Shown here: piece by piece, positions 1 through 8,282 of the stretch
Layout: every line of letters starts with the position of its first letter
Numbering within the stretch: position 1 is the first letter of the stretch
Notes under the pieces: generated by a model
Seen by the model: only the letters and a program-made list of their open reading frames with translations
Database searches by the model: none
Told to the model about the DNA's origin: nothing
Made by a program: the position numbers and the translations under genes
Assembly (NCBI GenBank): GCA_937889645.1
Contig: CALBZE010000122.1
Span: forward strand, 1 to 64,000
Origin: an uncultured bacterium
Lineage (GTDB): Bacteria > Gemmatimonadota > Gemmatimonadetes > Longimicrobiales > RSA9
Direction of reading: 5' to 3'
Length of the DNA stretch: 64,000 nt

Positions 1-37
1 CCTGGCGGCCGCGGGGCGGGGCCCTTCGGGCGGAGCA

Positions 38-250
38 GCGGGCGCGAAGCGCCCGCGGGGCCGCGCGCGTAGCGCGCTCGTGCCGCCCCAGGCGGCCGAC
101 CCCGCCGCGAAGCGGCCACCCGCCGGCGAGCGAAGCGAGCCGGCAGCCCCGCGCCGCCAGGCGCCGCCCCGCCCCGAAGGGGCCACCCGCCGCGACAGGC
201 GGCCGCCCCCGCGGCCGCAGGCCGCCGATCCCCGCGCGCCGAAGGCGCGC
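38..250. repeat. array of GC-rich mini-hairpins with GNA-type loops
   Basis: About nine consecutive short inverted repeats lie head to tail here. The clearest are 38-56 (8-bp stem, GAA loop), 63-77 (6 bp, GTA loop), 82-96 (6 bp, CCA loop), 104-116 (5 bp, GAA), 122-144 (stem interrupted by tandem GA/GA mismatches, GAA loop), 171-183 (5 bp, GAA), 211-225 (6 bp, GCA) and 234-250 (7 bp, GAA, then TTT). Three copies contain GCGAAGC, known from biophysical work as an exceptionally stable DNA mini-hairpin. The last unit could act as a terminator for a gene left of the window. Nothing else is visible in 1-296, and no open frame there looks coding. Confidence 0.7.
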
Positions 251-296
251 TTTCCGTAAAGCGCCAACACAGCGGCAACACCATCGCACCCTGACA

Positions 297-962
297 ATGC
301 CCGCTTTCCTTCGCCTGACCGAACTCTTCCACTCGATCCAGGGCGAGAGCACCTGGGCGGGGTTGCCATGCACCTTCATCCGCCTGACCGGCTGCCCGCT
401 CCGCTGCGCCTGGTGCGACACGGAGTACGCGTTCTACGGCGGCGAGAAGGTCACGCTCGACGAGATCATCGCCCGCGTCGACGCGATCGGCACGCCGCTC
501 GTCGAGATCACGGGCGGCGAGCCGCTCATCCACCGCAACGCGTTCCGCCTTGCCGAGATGCTCCTCGACCGCGGCTACACCGTGCTGGTCGAGACGTCCG
601 GCGCGGTCGACGTCTCGCCGCTCGACCCCCGCGCGCACAAGATCATGGACCTCAAGTGTCCCGGCTCGGGCGAAGAGCAGCGCAACCTGTGGTCGAACCT
701 GGACCACCTGACCGCGCGCGACGAGATCAAGTTCGTCATCAAGGACCGCGCGGATTACGAATGGGCACGCAACGTCCTCGACGAGCGCGGCCTTGCCGCC
801 CGCGTCCGCGAAGGGTCGCTTCGCGCCATCCTCTTCTCGCCCGTCTGGGATGCGATCGACTTCAAGCAGCTCGCGGAGTGGATCCTCGAGGACCGGCTCC
901 CGGTCCGCTTCCAGGTCCAGCTCCACAAGATCATCTGGGGAGCGAACGTGCCGGGGGTGTGA
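297..962 (+). CDS. queE: 7-carboxy-7-deazaguanine synthase QueE
   Basis: Radical SAM enzyme that converts 6-carboxy-tetrahydropterin to 7-carboxy-7-deazaguanine in the preQ0/queuosine pathway, in the cytoplasm. The 221-residue protein carries the cluster-binding CxxxCxxC at Cys33, Cys37 and Cys40 within TGCPLRCAWCDT, an N-terminal FHSIQGES substrate loop, and the ITGGEPL SAM-binding motif near residue 75. Length is normal for the family. No other queuosine gene is in the window. The ATG at 297 lacks a strong ribosome binding site. The gene converges with the transporter operon that ends at 1070. Confidence 0.93.
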   Translation: MPAFLRLTELFHSIQGESTWAGLPCTFIRLTGCPLRCAWCDTEYAFYGGEKVTLDEIIARVDAIGTPLVEITGGEPLIHRNAFRLAEMLLDRGYTVLVETSGAVDVSPLDPRAHKIMDLKCPGSGEEQRNLWSNLDHLTARDEIKFVIKDRADYEWARNVLDERGLAARVREGSLRAILFSPVWDAIDFKQLAEWILEDRLPVRFQVQLHKIIWGANVPGV

Positions 963-1012
963 AGGGGCAACCGTGGCTACAACTCAAAGGGGCGAACATT
1001 TGACCTGCCGAC

Positions 1013-1027
1013 GGGCCGATTCGGCCC
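1013..1027. terminator. small hairpin between convergent genes
   Basis: GGGCCG-ATT-CGGCCC, a 6-bp stem with a 3-nt loop, sits between the convergent queE and transporter genes. There is no clear T-tract, so terminator function is a guess from position. Confidence 0.35.
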
Positions 1028-1069
1028 AGACCGTATTGCTGCTGCATCGCCGACCAGAATCGGCGGGCG

Positions 1070-3172
1070 TCATGGGTGTGCTATAGCAAGCACGGCGCCG
1101 GGAAACTCAAGAACCGCTGCGGCGCAAATCCGGAGGGTTTCTGGATCGAGCGCAGCGAACGATTCGTCCAACAACAGGACGTCGGGCTCCTGCAAGAGTG
1201 CGCGCGCAAGGAAAATCCTGCTTTTTTCGCCGTGTGAAAGCTGCCAGCCCGTTTCCCCAACGAGCTGAAACAATCCGCCAGGCATTCTCTCCAAGAGTGG
1301 CCCAAGTCCGAGTTTAACACAAACACGCTCTGCTGCGGCCAGATCATCCGCAGTAGGCGGCCATTCTCTGCCCATGAGCAGATTGAACGCCAGCGAGCCC
1401 ATCACCAGATGGTTGTCGTGGAACTGAGGGACATAGGCCACACGCTTCCGCCACCACCCTGCACCTAATGTTCCGATATCGTACCCGCGAAGCAGTATGG
1501 CCCCTTCTGTATGCCGCCGCTGACCCGCCACGACCGCAGCGAATGTCGATTTTCCGCTGCCCGATGGCCCCTCGATCATCAAGCGCTCCCCCACGTGGAC
1601 ATCCAGGTGGACGTCGGTGAACACTTTTCGGCCCGACCCTGGATACCGATAACCAAGTCCACGAATCAGCACGAGTGCATCTGAAGTCCCGGTCTTCGGC
1701 ACACCGACGATGCCCGGCTCGTCCCGGTCCGGCGCATTGAGGAACGGCCGTATACGCCGCCATGCGATCAACGCGCGCGAAATCGCCTCAGCCGATAGCC
1801 CTATGCGGAAAAACGCACGGGCGGCGAGTATGATGCCACCGAGAGAGATCGCGATGCGTGCAATGTCCGGCGTATCTACGATAAGGGCCGGTATGAGGGA
1901 CAAGATCCCCAGAAGAAACCAGATGCGGGGCAGCGCACGCAAGATTTCATTCCATGTGTCCATGCGCGCAGCGGCGTCGTGATAGCGCGCCAGGGCCACA
2001 TCATTACGCTCAACGTCCTCGGCGATGGTGTCTTGCGCTACACGGGTGCGATGACCGGCCACCTGCTCGATCACCGCGTACGACAACCCCAAGCGCCGAA
2101 CGGTCCATTGCCGCCGCTCACGATAATATCGGACGAAACAATACGCAGTTGCGGTCGATGTAACGGCTAGGGCACCAAGGTGCCATGCGGGTGCGACGCC
2201 AAGAAGGAGCAGAATTCCAATGATGACGAGATCGACCGCCGAAGTGATGGCCATGACTCCGCCCGCCACGGCGACATTCTCAATGGCGTCCGCTTCCAAC
2301 GCGCGACCAAGCGTTTGCCCAACTCCCAGCTGCCGTAAGCGATCCGGGTCGAGTCGGAATGTACCGCCAAGCATCCGACGACGGACAAAGGTGCCGAGAT
2401 CAATCGCCAGGCGGTTATCCACACGAGCAGAAAGAGCCCGAATTGGTGCCCATGCAATGAAGAGCAAGGCCCATGCGATCACCCAAGCCGGCTCTATCCG
2501 TCCGGTGAGTGTAATGCGGCCGAGCAGCCACCAACTGGCGATGAACAGTCCGTATTCAGCCAGATGCGTTGCGAGGGAACGAAGCGCGATGCCAACGAGA
2601 CGTGCATTGCGTGCGGCGGCCTTCGTACCCGCTCGCCAGCCGGGCCGCAGGTGCCAGGCTGTCGCGATGCGTTTCTCACTCAGCAACGCTTCCGCAAGCG
2701 CGGCTCTTGCGCGTTCCTGACGCCACCCCGGAACCACCTCTGCGGAACGAAGGGCGACTTCCACATCCCGCTCGCCAGCCGCTCGAATTTCATCGACGAC
2801 TTCCGATATCGTCGTCCGTATTAGCTCACCGCGCGGGGTCAGGAGGCGTAAACGGCGACGAGTCGCTGTCAGGACCGCAATCAAGCCGGTGCCGGCTCGA
2901 GTCCGGACTGACATGACACCAGGTGCGGTGCCCTGTAGTGCAGGGACTATATCACGATATCCGACCGCAAGCGCCTGGGCTTCGAGACCCAGAGCATGCG
3001 CCGCCCCCTCGATGGTTGAGCCGATATCCCCTGCGCAAACCGAAGCAACGAGGCCATCACTGGAAAGGGTAAGCGTGTTCGTTTCCCCGCGATGCCGTTC
3101 CAGCCGCGCTGCTCTCGCCAGCGCAGCTACAGCTTCCGCTGCATCGTCCAACCGCCAGAGCCACTCACTCAC
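1070..3172 (-). CDS. peptide-export ABC transporter (permease-ATPase), NHLM-like second subunit
   Basis: Third gene of the export operon. The 700-residue protein has a soluble N-terminal region (about 1-180), a six-helix ABC exporter membrane region (about 185-460) and an ATPase domain: Walker A GPSGSGKST with its Lys near 541, a degenerate signature LSHGE near 645, Walker B DVLLLDE near 665, and the H-loop His at 699. Paired C39-ABC, ABC and HlyD genes are typical of NHLM-type bacteriocin export systems, where the second transporter has such an N-terminal extension; the match is by architecture. The GTG start at 3172 was chosen for its GGAG site, 15 bases after the previous stop. The protein ends one residue after the H-loop His, so the usual last 30-40 residues of the ATPase are missing. 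Confidence 0.8.
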   Translation of the reverse strand: MSEWLWRLDDAAEAVAALARAARLERHRGETNTLTLSSDGLVASVCAGDIGSTIEGAAHALGLEAQALAVGYRDIVPALQGTAPGVMSVRTRAGTGLIAVLTATRRRLRLLTPRGELIRTTISEVVDEIRAAGERDVEVALRSAEVVPGWRQERARAALAEALLSEKRIATAWHLRPGWRAGTKAAARNARLVGIALRSLATHLAEYGLFIASWWLLGRITLTGRIEPAWVIAWALLFIAWAPIRALSARVDNRLAIDLGTFVRRRMLGGTFRLDPDRLRQLGVGQTLGRALEADAIENVAVAGGVMAITSAVDLVIIGILLLLGVAPAWHLGALAVTSTATAYCFVRYYRERRQWTVRRLGLSYAVIEQVAGHRTRVAQDTIAEDVERNDVALARYHDAAARMDTWNEILRALPRIWFLLGILSLIPALIVDTPDIARIAISLGGIILAARAFFRIGLSAEAISRALIAWRRIRPFLNAPDRDEPGIVGVPKTGTSDALVLIRGLGYRYPGSGRKVFTDVHLDVHVGERLMIEGPSGSGKSTFAAVVAGQRRHTEGAILLRGYDIGTLGAGWWRKRVAYVPQFHDNHLVMGSLAFNLLMGREWPPTADDLAAAERVCVKLGLGPLLERMPGGLFQLVGETGWQLSHGEKSRIFLARALLQEPDVLLLDESFAALDPETLRICAAAVLEFPGAVLAIAHP

Positions 3173-3186
3173 CGTGCATCTCCGGC

Positions 3187-5934
3187 TTATTGGATTACGC
3201 GACCATTTGCGACCACGAGGCGGCGCCACGCGCTACGGCCCCACACCTCCAACCGCGCAGCGCGCTCATCTGCGACCAAGGCTGCATAGCGGCTGTCAGC
3301 CTTGACAAGCACACGAGGATCGCCGTCCTCGACAATGCGGCCGTCCTCGACGACCAGCACCCGTGGCATGTCAAGAGTTTCCTCGACGTCGTGTGTGACT
3401 ATCAGCAATGTGGCTTGTGCCCAGTGACGGCGGGCCGCGAGAAGCAAACGCCGACGGCGATCTCGCTCTAGCCCACGAAATGGTTCATCGAGCAGGACGA
3501 GACGAGTTCCTTGACGCACAAAACCGCGGCCGAGGCGCAGCCGCTGGCCTTCGCCGCCCGACAAGCGCCGCCCACTCTCTCCCACGCGCGATGCCATTCC
3601 GCGTTCCAGCCGCTTGAGCACGTCCACCAGTTCCGCCTGGGTAATCGCAGCAGATTGATCCGCGACGGTACTCGCCGGTACGCCGTAGCGAAGGTTCTCG
3701 ATAAAGGAGCGGTTCCAAAGATATACCTCGGGATCCACCCACACGGTCATGGACCGTACCCGAGCTAGCAGGTCCGGTGTCAATAGCGAACCGTCGACTC
3801 GTGCCTCACCGGCAGCCGTGCGATGCCAGCCAAGGAGGACCCCCAGCAGCGTGGACTTACCAGCACCTGAGCGACCGACGATTGCAACGTGCTCGCCGGG
3901 TTCGATGACGAGATCGATATCGCGTAAGATCAGGTGGCCACCCGAGACCACGCGTACACCGCTGAACTCTATCTTTACACCCTTCTCACTGGTATTCGCA
4001 TCAGTACTTGGATTCGAACCCGCGCTTATCGGTGCCGGATAACCTCGGGCAGTTAACGACACAAGCGCATCCACAGGTGTGTTCGAATCGGCGACCGAGA
4101 CCCTGATCGCCATCGACGCGTCATCCGGTGCAGCAAGCGGCTCGAGCAAACGTAGGGTAGTGTTCCTAACGGCGGGAATCCGACGAAGAAGGTATGCGAG
4201 TTCCTCGCCCATGGCGGGAAGGGCTGCAGCCCAGTATGCAAGAAGTAGCACGCCGTGCGCTTCACCTCCGACCTGAGTGTATCGGTAGAGCATCCAGCCG
4301 GCGAGCGCGGTTCCGATCGCCATTTGCGTTATGGTGAGACCTATCACGGCATGTGCCCGTTGCCAAGCTGCACGCGCCCAATCCACCATTAGCGCCTCGT
4401 GTTCACGATCCACGTTCTGTTCGGCCCCGTGGGCGCGAATCGCCGAATGTGCAAAAACGGCATCGAGGTAGAATTGGCCGAGAGCACCGGCATGAGTCCG
4501 GACGCGCAGATCACGCTCCTCAAGCGCCGGCCGAAAACCCAACGGGATCGCGAGTGCAACTCCTCCCGCGCAAAGTGCCCATGGCCATAGGTCGGGCGCG
4601 ATCCAAATGATCCCAACGATTGCGACGAGGATGGCGCCAAGTACTGCACCCAACCGAACGAATAGCGTCGGAATGACTCGAACCTCATGCAAATCGTGGC
4701 ACCGCTTCGCCATGTCCGAAACGGGCCGGCTGTGCATGTATCTGTCCGGGAGTCGTGGTAGCTTTTCTGCAAATCGCCGGCGTAGGACCAGCTCGATCTG
4801 CCTGCCCAGTCGCGCCGCGTGCATGTGCACACCCCACTCGACTCCCATGAGCGCGCACGCCAATACCGAGAATGCAAGTATCATCGCGACGCGGTCATAG
4901 GAGAGTCCGAGCTGGGCACTGAGGTCGACTAGCGAGCGGAGGAGAAGGACTTCCACGAACATCGCGGCCGCGGTTAGAGCGGCCACGACAACAAGACCTA
5001 CGCGTGCCACCCTTCCGTGGCTTTCCAGTAGCTCGAGCACTGTACGGATAGGCCGCGGCTCTGGCTCCACCGCGGCTGCCGCAAGCTCTGGTAGTGATTG
5101 CAATGAATCCCGGTCTGGCGGTTTCACTCCCCGTACCCTAACGAGGACGGCACCGGACACCTGAACACTCGGCCCGCTTTCGGGGTCGTTTCCGGCCTCC
5201 CACGCGCTCCAATACACTTCCGGGATCGCGGTCCCAGCGTCCCCCTGCTGGTCCCTCGCGATGAGCTCGCCGAGTACGGCCTCAGCATCGGCCCCTCTCC
5301 GAAGTGCTCGTCCATCGACAAGGCGGTTTACGACCCGGGTGGCAGCGTCAAGCCGGGCCAATGCAATCCAATCAGACGCGCATGCTGCACGGTCGACGAG
5401 GGCGATCGCGTCCCGAACGCCAAGGGCCCGCAAGCGAGCGGCCAACATAGCCCGCGCCTCGGAGCTACGAGCCCATTGCGCCCAGTCGGCCGCAGGCACC
5501 GTCGCATGGTGGACGTAGAGCTCCCGTACCAGATCCACATCTCGCACCCAGCGACGCCCGCATGCCGGATCCATCAATTGAAGCCATCTCCCGTGCCGCC
5601 TCCACACCACTGCGAAATGAGTTAGCCCATTCGCTAGCCTCAGTACCACCACTGCCGGCAGGACATTCGCCTCCGGGAGTACGACCCAATCGGCAGGCAG
5701 AAGAATCTGCTCCGCTTCCAAGCCGAGTAGATTTGCTACGTCTTCTATCGTGTCGATCGAGGTTCCATCGATATCAGTCTGACACGCTTCCCGGAGTCGG
5801 CCATAGCTGGATGGCAACCCAAAGCCTCTCAAGAGTGCATGCAGTGAGGCCGGCCCGCAGTCCATGGCCGATGTTTGCACAACCTCTGGGATCAGCCAAC
5901 GCCTCGATGCAACTGCCGCATGCCGCACGTTCAT
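3187..5934 (-). CDS. C39 peptidase-ABC transporter for leader cleavage and peptide export
   Basis: A 915-residue bacteriocin-type exporter that should cut the leader from a peptide precursor and pump the product across the inner membrane. The N-terminal C39 peptidase looks active: Gln20, catalytic Cys26 in MDCGPASL, His106 in THFAVV and Asp122 in MDPA. A long linker (about 135-300) precedes the membrane region (about 310-580). The ATPase has Walker A GRSGAGKST (Lys693), signature LSGGE (791), Walker B LVLLDE (812) and H-loop His848. Its start overlaps the stop of the HlyD gene by 4 bases (ATGA), indicating translational coupling. Candidate substrates are the two small peptides encoded from 7769 and 7878. 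Base composition is visibly less GC-rich than the surrounding chromosome. Confidence 0.9.
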   Translation of the reverse strand: MNVRHAAVASRRWLIPEVVQTSAMDCGPASLHALLRGFGLPSSYGRLREACQTDIDGTSIDTIEDVANLLGLEAEQILLPADWVVLPEANVLPAVVVLRLANGLTHFAVVWRRHGRWLQLMDPACGRRWVRDVDLVRELYVHHATVPAADWAQWARSSEARAMLAARLRALGVRDAIALVDRAACASDWIALARLDAATRVVNRLVDGRALRRGADAEAVLGELIARDQQGDAGTAIPEVYWSAWEAGNDPESGPSVQVSGAVLVRVRGVKPPDRDSLQSLPELAAAAVEPEPRPIRTVLELLESHGRVARVGLVVVAALTAAAMFVEVLLLRSLVDLSAQLGLSYDRVAMILAFSVLACALMGVEWGVHMHAARLGRQIELVLRRRFAEKLPRLPDRYMHSRPVSDMAKRCHDLHEVRVIPTLFVRLGAVLGAILVAIVGIIWIAPDLWPWALCAGGVALAIPLGFRPALEERDLRVRTHAGALGQFYLDAVFAHSAIRAHGAEQNVDREHEALMVDWARAAWQRAHAVIGLTITQMAIGTALAGWMLYRYTQVGGEAHGVLLLAYWAAALPAMGEELAYLLRRIPAVRNTTLRLLEPLAAPDDASMAIRVSVADSNTPVDALVSLTARGYPAPISAGSNPSTDANTSEKGVKIEFSGVRVVSGGHLILRDIDLVIEPGEHVAIVGRSGAGKSTLLGVLLGWHRTAAGEARVDGSLLTPDLLARVRSMTVWVDPEVYLWNRSFIENLRYGVPASTVADQSAAITQAELVDVLKRLERGMASRVGESGRRLSGGEGQRLRLGRGFVRQGTRLVLLDEPFRGLERDRRRRLLLAARRHWAQATLLIVTHDVEETLDMPRVLVVEDGRIVEDGDPRVLVKADSRYAALVADERAARLEVWGRSAWRRLVVANGRVIQ

Positions 5935-7073
5935 AGGTCGACCGCTCCCGCCACCGCGCGCAGCACGAGTACCAGCGGCCGCACCCTTTCCGTCTCTATC
6001 TCCACCACACCAGTCAACCCATGAGACAGCAAAGCGACGTCGTCAGATGTGGGTTCCAGTTCGACCCGAAATGTCGTACCCGCCGGCGCGTCCGCGACGC
6101 GCACCACACGTAGCGGCACTGTGCCATACTGCGCCCATGGAAAGGCGTCCAGCTTGAGCTCCGCCGACTGGCCGGGTCGTATGCGCCCCAACACGCCCCG
6201 CGGCATGTGAGCGACGATCTGGTGCGCGCCATGGGGTACGATGAGGGCTAACGTATCGCCCGGCGCCACCACTGCGCCCGGACGCAGTTCGCGAACATCG
6301 CTGACACGGCCGGCAATCGGCGCCCGCAGACGCAATAGCGCCAGCTCATGAAGAGCGCGCTCGGCTTCGGCGTTCAACGTCCTGACATCGGCCAGTGCAC
6401 TCGCACGCTCCCGACCGAGCTCCGCTTTCGCCCGGGCCATGGTTGACATGTCCCGCTCGACTTCGGCTCGAACCCTTTCGATCTGTGCCTCGAGTGCGGC
6501 CACGAGTTGCTCCGCCTCTTCGGCCTCGACCAATCGACGATCTGCATCGGAACGCGTGCTTCCGCCCACAGCGACCAATCTTCTCGATCTCTCGGCTTCC
6601 TCGCGCAGGTGCCGAGCTCGCGAGCGTGCCGCGTCCGTACGACGCTGCAGCTCTGTCAGCGTAGCTAATCCGGCACGGTTAATGGCTTCCCCTTCTCGCT
6701 CGAAAGCCGCGATCCCCGCCGCAATCGATTCGGCCTCCATCATCCGAGCATCGCGTCGCGCCTGGATCTGCGCCAGGCGAAGCCGGACTTCGGCATCGTC
6801 GAGTTCCACCAACACCGTGCCGGGCTCAACCCAGCTGCCGAGTACCAGATCGTTCTTTTCGATCCTACCGCCCATGACTGCAGCTACTGGGTAGGTCGCC
6901 CCCTTGACCTCTACGTGTGCACTTATCGACCGAACGCGCACTGGAACCGAAGCAGCGGCGAACCAGGAAGCCCAAAGAACTATGACGACGACCCCCAAGA
7001 GAACCGATATTGTAGGCGCTGGAGAGCGGTCCGATTGCAGAGCGCGTAACGTGCGTCGGAATGGTGCAGGCAT
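5931..7073 (-). CDS. HlyD-family periplasmic adaptor of the peptide exporter
   Basis: Membrane fusion protein linking the inner-membrane transporters to the outer membrane. After about 20 residues there is one transmembrane helix (TISVLLGVVVIVLWASWF), then a biotinyl-lipoyl half-domain, a long alpha-helical hairpin rich in Ala, Glu and Arg (about 95-230), the second lipoyl half with LRAPIAGRVSDV, and a beta-barrel. It is first in the operon and overlaps the C39-ABC gene by 4 bases. I chose the ATG at 7073; a GTG at 7118 in the same frame would add 15 residues. Neither has a convincing ribosome binding site. No outer-membrane TolC-type partner is in the window. Confidence 0.85.
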   Translation of the reverse strand: MPAPFRRTLRALQSDRSPAPTISVLLGVVVIVLWASWFAAASVPVRVRSISAHVEVKGATYPVAAVMGGRIEKNDLVLGSWVEPGTVLVELDDAEVRLRLAQIQARRDARMMEAESIAAGIAAFEREGEAINRAGLATLTELQRRTDAARSRARHLREEAERSRRLVAVGGSTRSDADRRLVEAEEAEQLVAALEAQIERVRAEVERDMSTMARAKAELGRERASALADVRTLNAEAERALHELALLRLRAPIAGRVSDVRELRPGAVVAPGDTLALIVPHGAHQIVAHMPRGVLGRIRPGQSAELKLDAFPWAQYGTVPLRVVRVADAPAGTTFRVELEPTSDDVALLSHGLTGVVEIETERVRPLVLVLRAVAGAVDL

Positions 7074-7768
7074 AATCGAAGCGCAACGTGACTTTATCGC
7101 CTCGCAGCGGCTAACCACCGCTGGTCAGTACCGGCTGTGTATAGCTCGGTGAAGCCGCGCGCTTCGTGTAGCGGCTGGTGAAGGGAATAGGTACTGCGCG
7201 CATCAAAGATAGGCATGCCCGGCAGGGAGTACAATGACTTTGTGTCCTGTGGCCGAGTTAGGCATGGCTGCCGCACCCGACTGTAGCTAGGATGGGCACG
7301 GGAGGATGGTCGATTCTCCCCCAGATGATCGGGCCAGTTCATCAACTGGCATCATATCTGGCCCGCCTGATCGCGGTGGAATCCCCCTCCGCGATCCTTA
7401 GATTCCACGTCGGCCCGAAAAGCGTGATTTCCGATCAGTTTACACCTCCTGTCCAGTCCGCCCGCCTCCTCGGCCCAGTCCAGCTTGTGCGCGTCACATG
7501 GGAAACGGTTCCGGCACGACGCTATCACAGTCGTGGGAGCAGACATTTGTATCTGAATCAAACGTTCTCAGAATGACTGACCATCCCGAAACATCCGAAC
7601 AAAATTCCAACCAATCTCCTACTTCATATGTTTGCCTTGACACGCCGAATGACCAGTCCAATACATTTTACTGCGCAGTCCTGCCTCCGAGTGGCCAGGA
7701 TCGGCGTCCCAGCCACAAGGCTGCGCTTCCGTTCATCCCCTATAACAATCCCTTCAAAGGAGATCGCA
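7074..7768. other. intergenic region upstream of exporter operon and minipeptides
   Basis: About 700 bases with no convincing long gene. A 150-codon frame from 7498 runs through here but has no family resemblance and reads through the small peptide genes out of frame. At 7331-7364 two alternative hairpins overlap: GGGCCAG(7331-7337)/CTGGCCC(7358-7364) and the inner CCAGTT(7334-7339)/AACTGG(7344-7349). The part from 7540 on is distinctly AT-rich for this genome and holds a promoter candidate. It must also contain the leftward promoter of the exporter operon, which I could not pin down. Confidence 0.5.
7637..7667 (+). promoter_or_regulatory. sigma70-like promoter candidate for the minipeptide genes
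   Basis: A perfect -35 box TTGACA (7637-7642) is followed after 19 bases by TACATT (7662-7667), 4 of 6 to the -10 consensus, in an AT-rich stretch. Transcription would begin near 7674, about 95 bases before the first small peptide gene. The spacing is longer than optimal. Confidence 0.45.
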
Positions 7769-7822
7769 ATGCGTATCAGGAGCAAGGTCAAGGCGGGCTC
7801 CAATTTCGCCATCGCCGACTAG
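7769..7822 (+). CDS. 17-residue peptide, candidate substrate of the C39 exporter (copy 1)
   Basis: Encodes MRIRSKVKAGSNFAIAD, then TAG. An AAAGGAG site (7756-7762) lies 6 bases before the ATG, one of the best ribosome binding sites in the window. It is 71% identical to the peptide encoded 55 bases downstream. All differences between the two are synonymous or conservative (S/T, K/R, V/I, D/N), so the peptide sequence appears to be under selection. The basic N-terminal part ends in KAG, and C39 peptidases cut after double-glycine-type (GG, GA or AG-like) sites, so cleavage after Gly10 giving SNFAIAD is conceivable. I know no named family for it; modification and function are unknown. No modification enzyme is adjacent. 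Confidence 0.65.
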   Translation: MRIRSKVKAGSNFAIAD

Positions 7823-7877
7823 TACGAAGGCGCTGCGTTAACCCGGAGTGTTCACGAATCCTTGAATGGAGGCACCT

Positions 7878-7931
7878 ATGCGGATCCGTACTCGAATCAA
7901 GGCGGGTTCCAATTTCGCCATCGCGAACTGA
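7878..7931 (+). CDS. 17-residue peptide, candidate substrate of the C39 exporter (copy 2)
   Basis: Encodes MRIRTRIKAGSNFAIAN, then TGA. A GGAGG site (7868-7872) lies 5 bases before the ATG. Relative to copy 1 there are four synonymous codon changes (two Arg, Gly, Ala) and five conservative ones (Ser/Thr, Lys/Arg, Val/Ile, Asp/Asn and the stop codon), the pattern expected of a duplicated functional peptide gene rather than a noncoding repeat. A predicted cut after KAG would release SNFAIAN, differing from copy 1 only at the last residue. A 7-bp hairpin follows 9 bases after the stop. Confidence 0.65.
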   Translation: MRIRTRIKAGSNFAIAN

Positions 7932-7939
7932 TGGCGTGA

Positions 7940-7958
7940 GGCCGAGCTGAACTCGGCC
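7940..7958 (+). terminator. hairpin after minipeptide copy 2
   Basis: GGCCGAG-CTGAA-CTCGGCC is a perfect 7-bp stem with a 5-base loop, 9 bases after the stop of the second small peptide. It lacks a T-tract. It may end or stabilise the short transcript. Confidence 0.45.
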
Positions 7959-8054
7959 ATTGCCTCGGAGGCGAGCGCTTGGTGATTCCTGAGACGCCGA
8001 TCCTGCCTGTCAGCTAAAGTCCGCGACGAACTCGCTGATCGCCCAAACGCAACA

Positions 8055-8088
8055 ACGGCCGCGTGGGAGATGGCTCCCACGCGGCCGT
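8055..8088. terminator. strong bidirectional terminator
   Basis: A perfect 15-bp stem (8055-8069 with 8074-8088) closes a 4-base loop. Read leftward it is followed by TGTTGCGTTT, so it best serves the ZU5-like lipoprotein gene that ends at 8283, but it could also end rightward transcripts from the minipeptides. The rest of 7959-8282 shows no gene. Confidence 0.65.
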
Positions 8089-8282
8089 CGAATTGTCACG
8101 ACTACGGGCCGCACCCTCACATGGTATGCCTCGGCAATCCTTCCCGGTGGTGCATCTCCGCGAAGCCCGCTCCGCCCCGACACCACGGTCCCTCACGTGC
8201 CGCGCGTGGGCTTACGCCTAACGCGACGACTCCCGGGAACCGCACGAGAGGAGACCCCACCGGCACATCACGACGTCTCCAC

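Noticed and set aside
7498..7950. 150-codon frame through the minipeptide region
   Set aside because: No homology features, overlaps both minipeptides in another frame, and the minipeptide frame shows the conservative substitution pattern instead.
7624..8080. Antisense frames starting MAKLEPAL opposite both minipeptides
   Set aside because: They arise only because the DNA is duplicated; continuations differ completely and neither has a ribosome binding site as good as the sense peptides.
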